Positions 63,727 to 64,000 of a stretch of 64,000 bases of DNA are shown here, piece by piece. Made by a program: the position numbers and the translations under genes. A model generated the notes under the pieces. That model saw nothing but the letters and a program-made list of their open reading frames with translations, did no database searches and was not told the DNA's origin. This DNA is from CAYFKJ01 sp964343605 (lineage in GTDB: Bacteria; Pseudomonadota; Alphaproteobacteria; UBA2966). Every line of letters begins with the position of its first letter. The first letter of the stretch is position 1. The DNA is taken from contig CAYFKJ010000009.1 of assembly GCA_964343605.1 (NCBI GenBank), positions 23,046 through 87,045 of the forward strand, read 5' to 3'.

Positions 63727-64000
63727 CAACTTGAGAGTTTGATCCTGGCTCAGAACGAACGCTGGCGGCAGGCTTAACACATGCAAGTCGAACGAGAAGC
63801 TAGGCTTCGGCCTAGTGGAGAGTGGCGCACGGGTGAGTAACGCGTGGGGATCTACCCAGCAGTACGGGATAACTCCGGGAAACCGGTGCTAATACCGCAT
63901 ACGCCCTTCGGGGGAAAGATTTATCGCTGTCGGATGAACCCGCGTAGGATTAGCTTGTTGGTGAGGTAAAAGCTCACCAAGGCGACGATCCTTAGCTGGT
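63727..64000 (+). rRNA. 16S rRNA gene, 5' part
   Basis: The universal 5' sequence AGAGTTTGATCCTGGCTCAG occurs at 63734-63753, which puts the mature 5' end near 63727. The visible 274 bases cover variable regions 1 and part of 2, and patterns such as AACGAACGCTGGCGGCAGGC and the CGAGAAG run after TCGAA fit an alphaproteobacterium of the Rhodospirillales kind. The gene continues past the right edge. Confidence 0.97.

Noticed and set aside
1..64000. CRISPR arrays, insertion sequences, prophage or tRNA genes
   Set aside because: No regularly spaced repeats, transposase or integrase motifs or tRNA-like cloverleaf were seen on either strand.

Overview
The window looks like a chromosomal piece of a free-living alphaproteobacterium of the Rhodospirillales type, probably marine. 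Three things point there: the partial 16S rRNA gene at the right edge, a DUF2336 protein beside PAS histidine kinases, and a mix of TRAP and EamA transporters with many acyl-CoA and corrinoid enzymes. Coding density is high and genes sit in short operons on both strands. I see no phage, insertion sequence, CRISPR array or tRNA gene. An N run at 35415-35424 shows that the sequence is a draft assembly.

Layout. 1-4.8 kb: end of an IlvD/Edd dehydratase, a 3-hydroxyisobutyrate dehydrogenase-like enzyme and a TRAP transporter whose binding-protein gene carries one in-frame TGA. 4.8-9 kb: a TetR regulator divergent from a CoA ligase and a split B12-dependent acyl-CoA mutase, with an 18-bp palindrome between them. 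9-16 kb: assorted enzymes and a leftward cluster with a small protein, a reductive-dehalogenase-like Fe-S protein, a DsbA/FrnE-like protein, a DnaQ-type exonuclease and a GFA protein. 16-25.7 kb: MscS/cNMP channel, AMIN-TolC fusion, thiolase-like protein and small exported proteins. 25.7-31 kb: an MshEN-AAA ATPase, a cache-type histidine kinase and a REC-EAL phosphodiesterase. 31-37 kb: quinone reductase, a fused methyltransferase/corrinoid protein divergent from an AraC regulator, enoyl-CoA hydratase and MFS transporter. 37-44 kb: DUF2336 protein, two PAS kinases and a Cys/Met-type PLP enzyme. 44-57 kb: three EamA permeases, diheme cytochrome c, glycosylase, TPR-glycosyltransferase, QueG-like Fe-S protein, hydrolase, nitronate monooxygenase, Hsp20, glutamine amidotransferase, thioesterase and an OmpA lipoprotein. 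57-64 kb: aminotransferase, REC-HPt regulator, unknown proteins, CBS protein, patatin, and the rRNA leader with the 16S start.

The most striking item is the DsbA/FrnE-like gene at 12813-13439. Its first active-site cysteine codon (CPWC) is TGA, followed at the right distance by a hairpin with a G-rich apical loop. It has a strong ribosome binding site and an otherwise intact reading frame, so it is very probably a selenoprotein that standard gene calling would cut short. Next in interest are the acyl-CoA mutase with non-canonical substrate-pocket residues, the fused corrinoid methyltransferase, the short reductive-dehalogenase-like protein and the AMIN-TolC fusion. Corrinoid or corrinoid-like chemistry recurs three times. 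All functional calls come from reading the sequence and knowing the families; no search was run.
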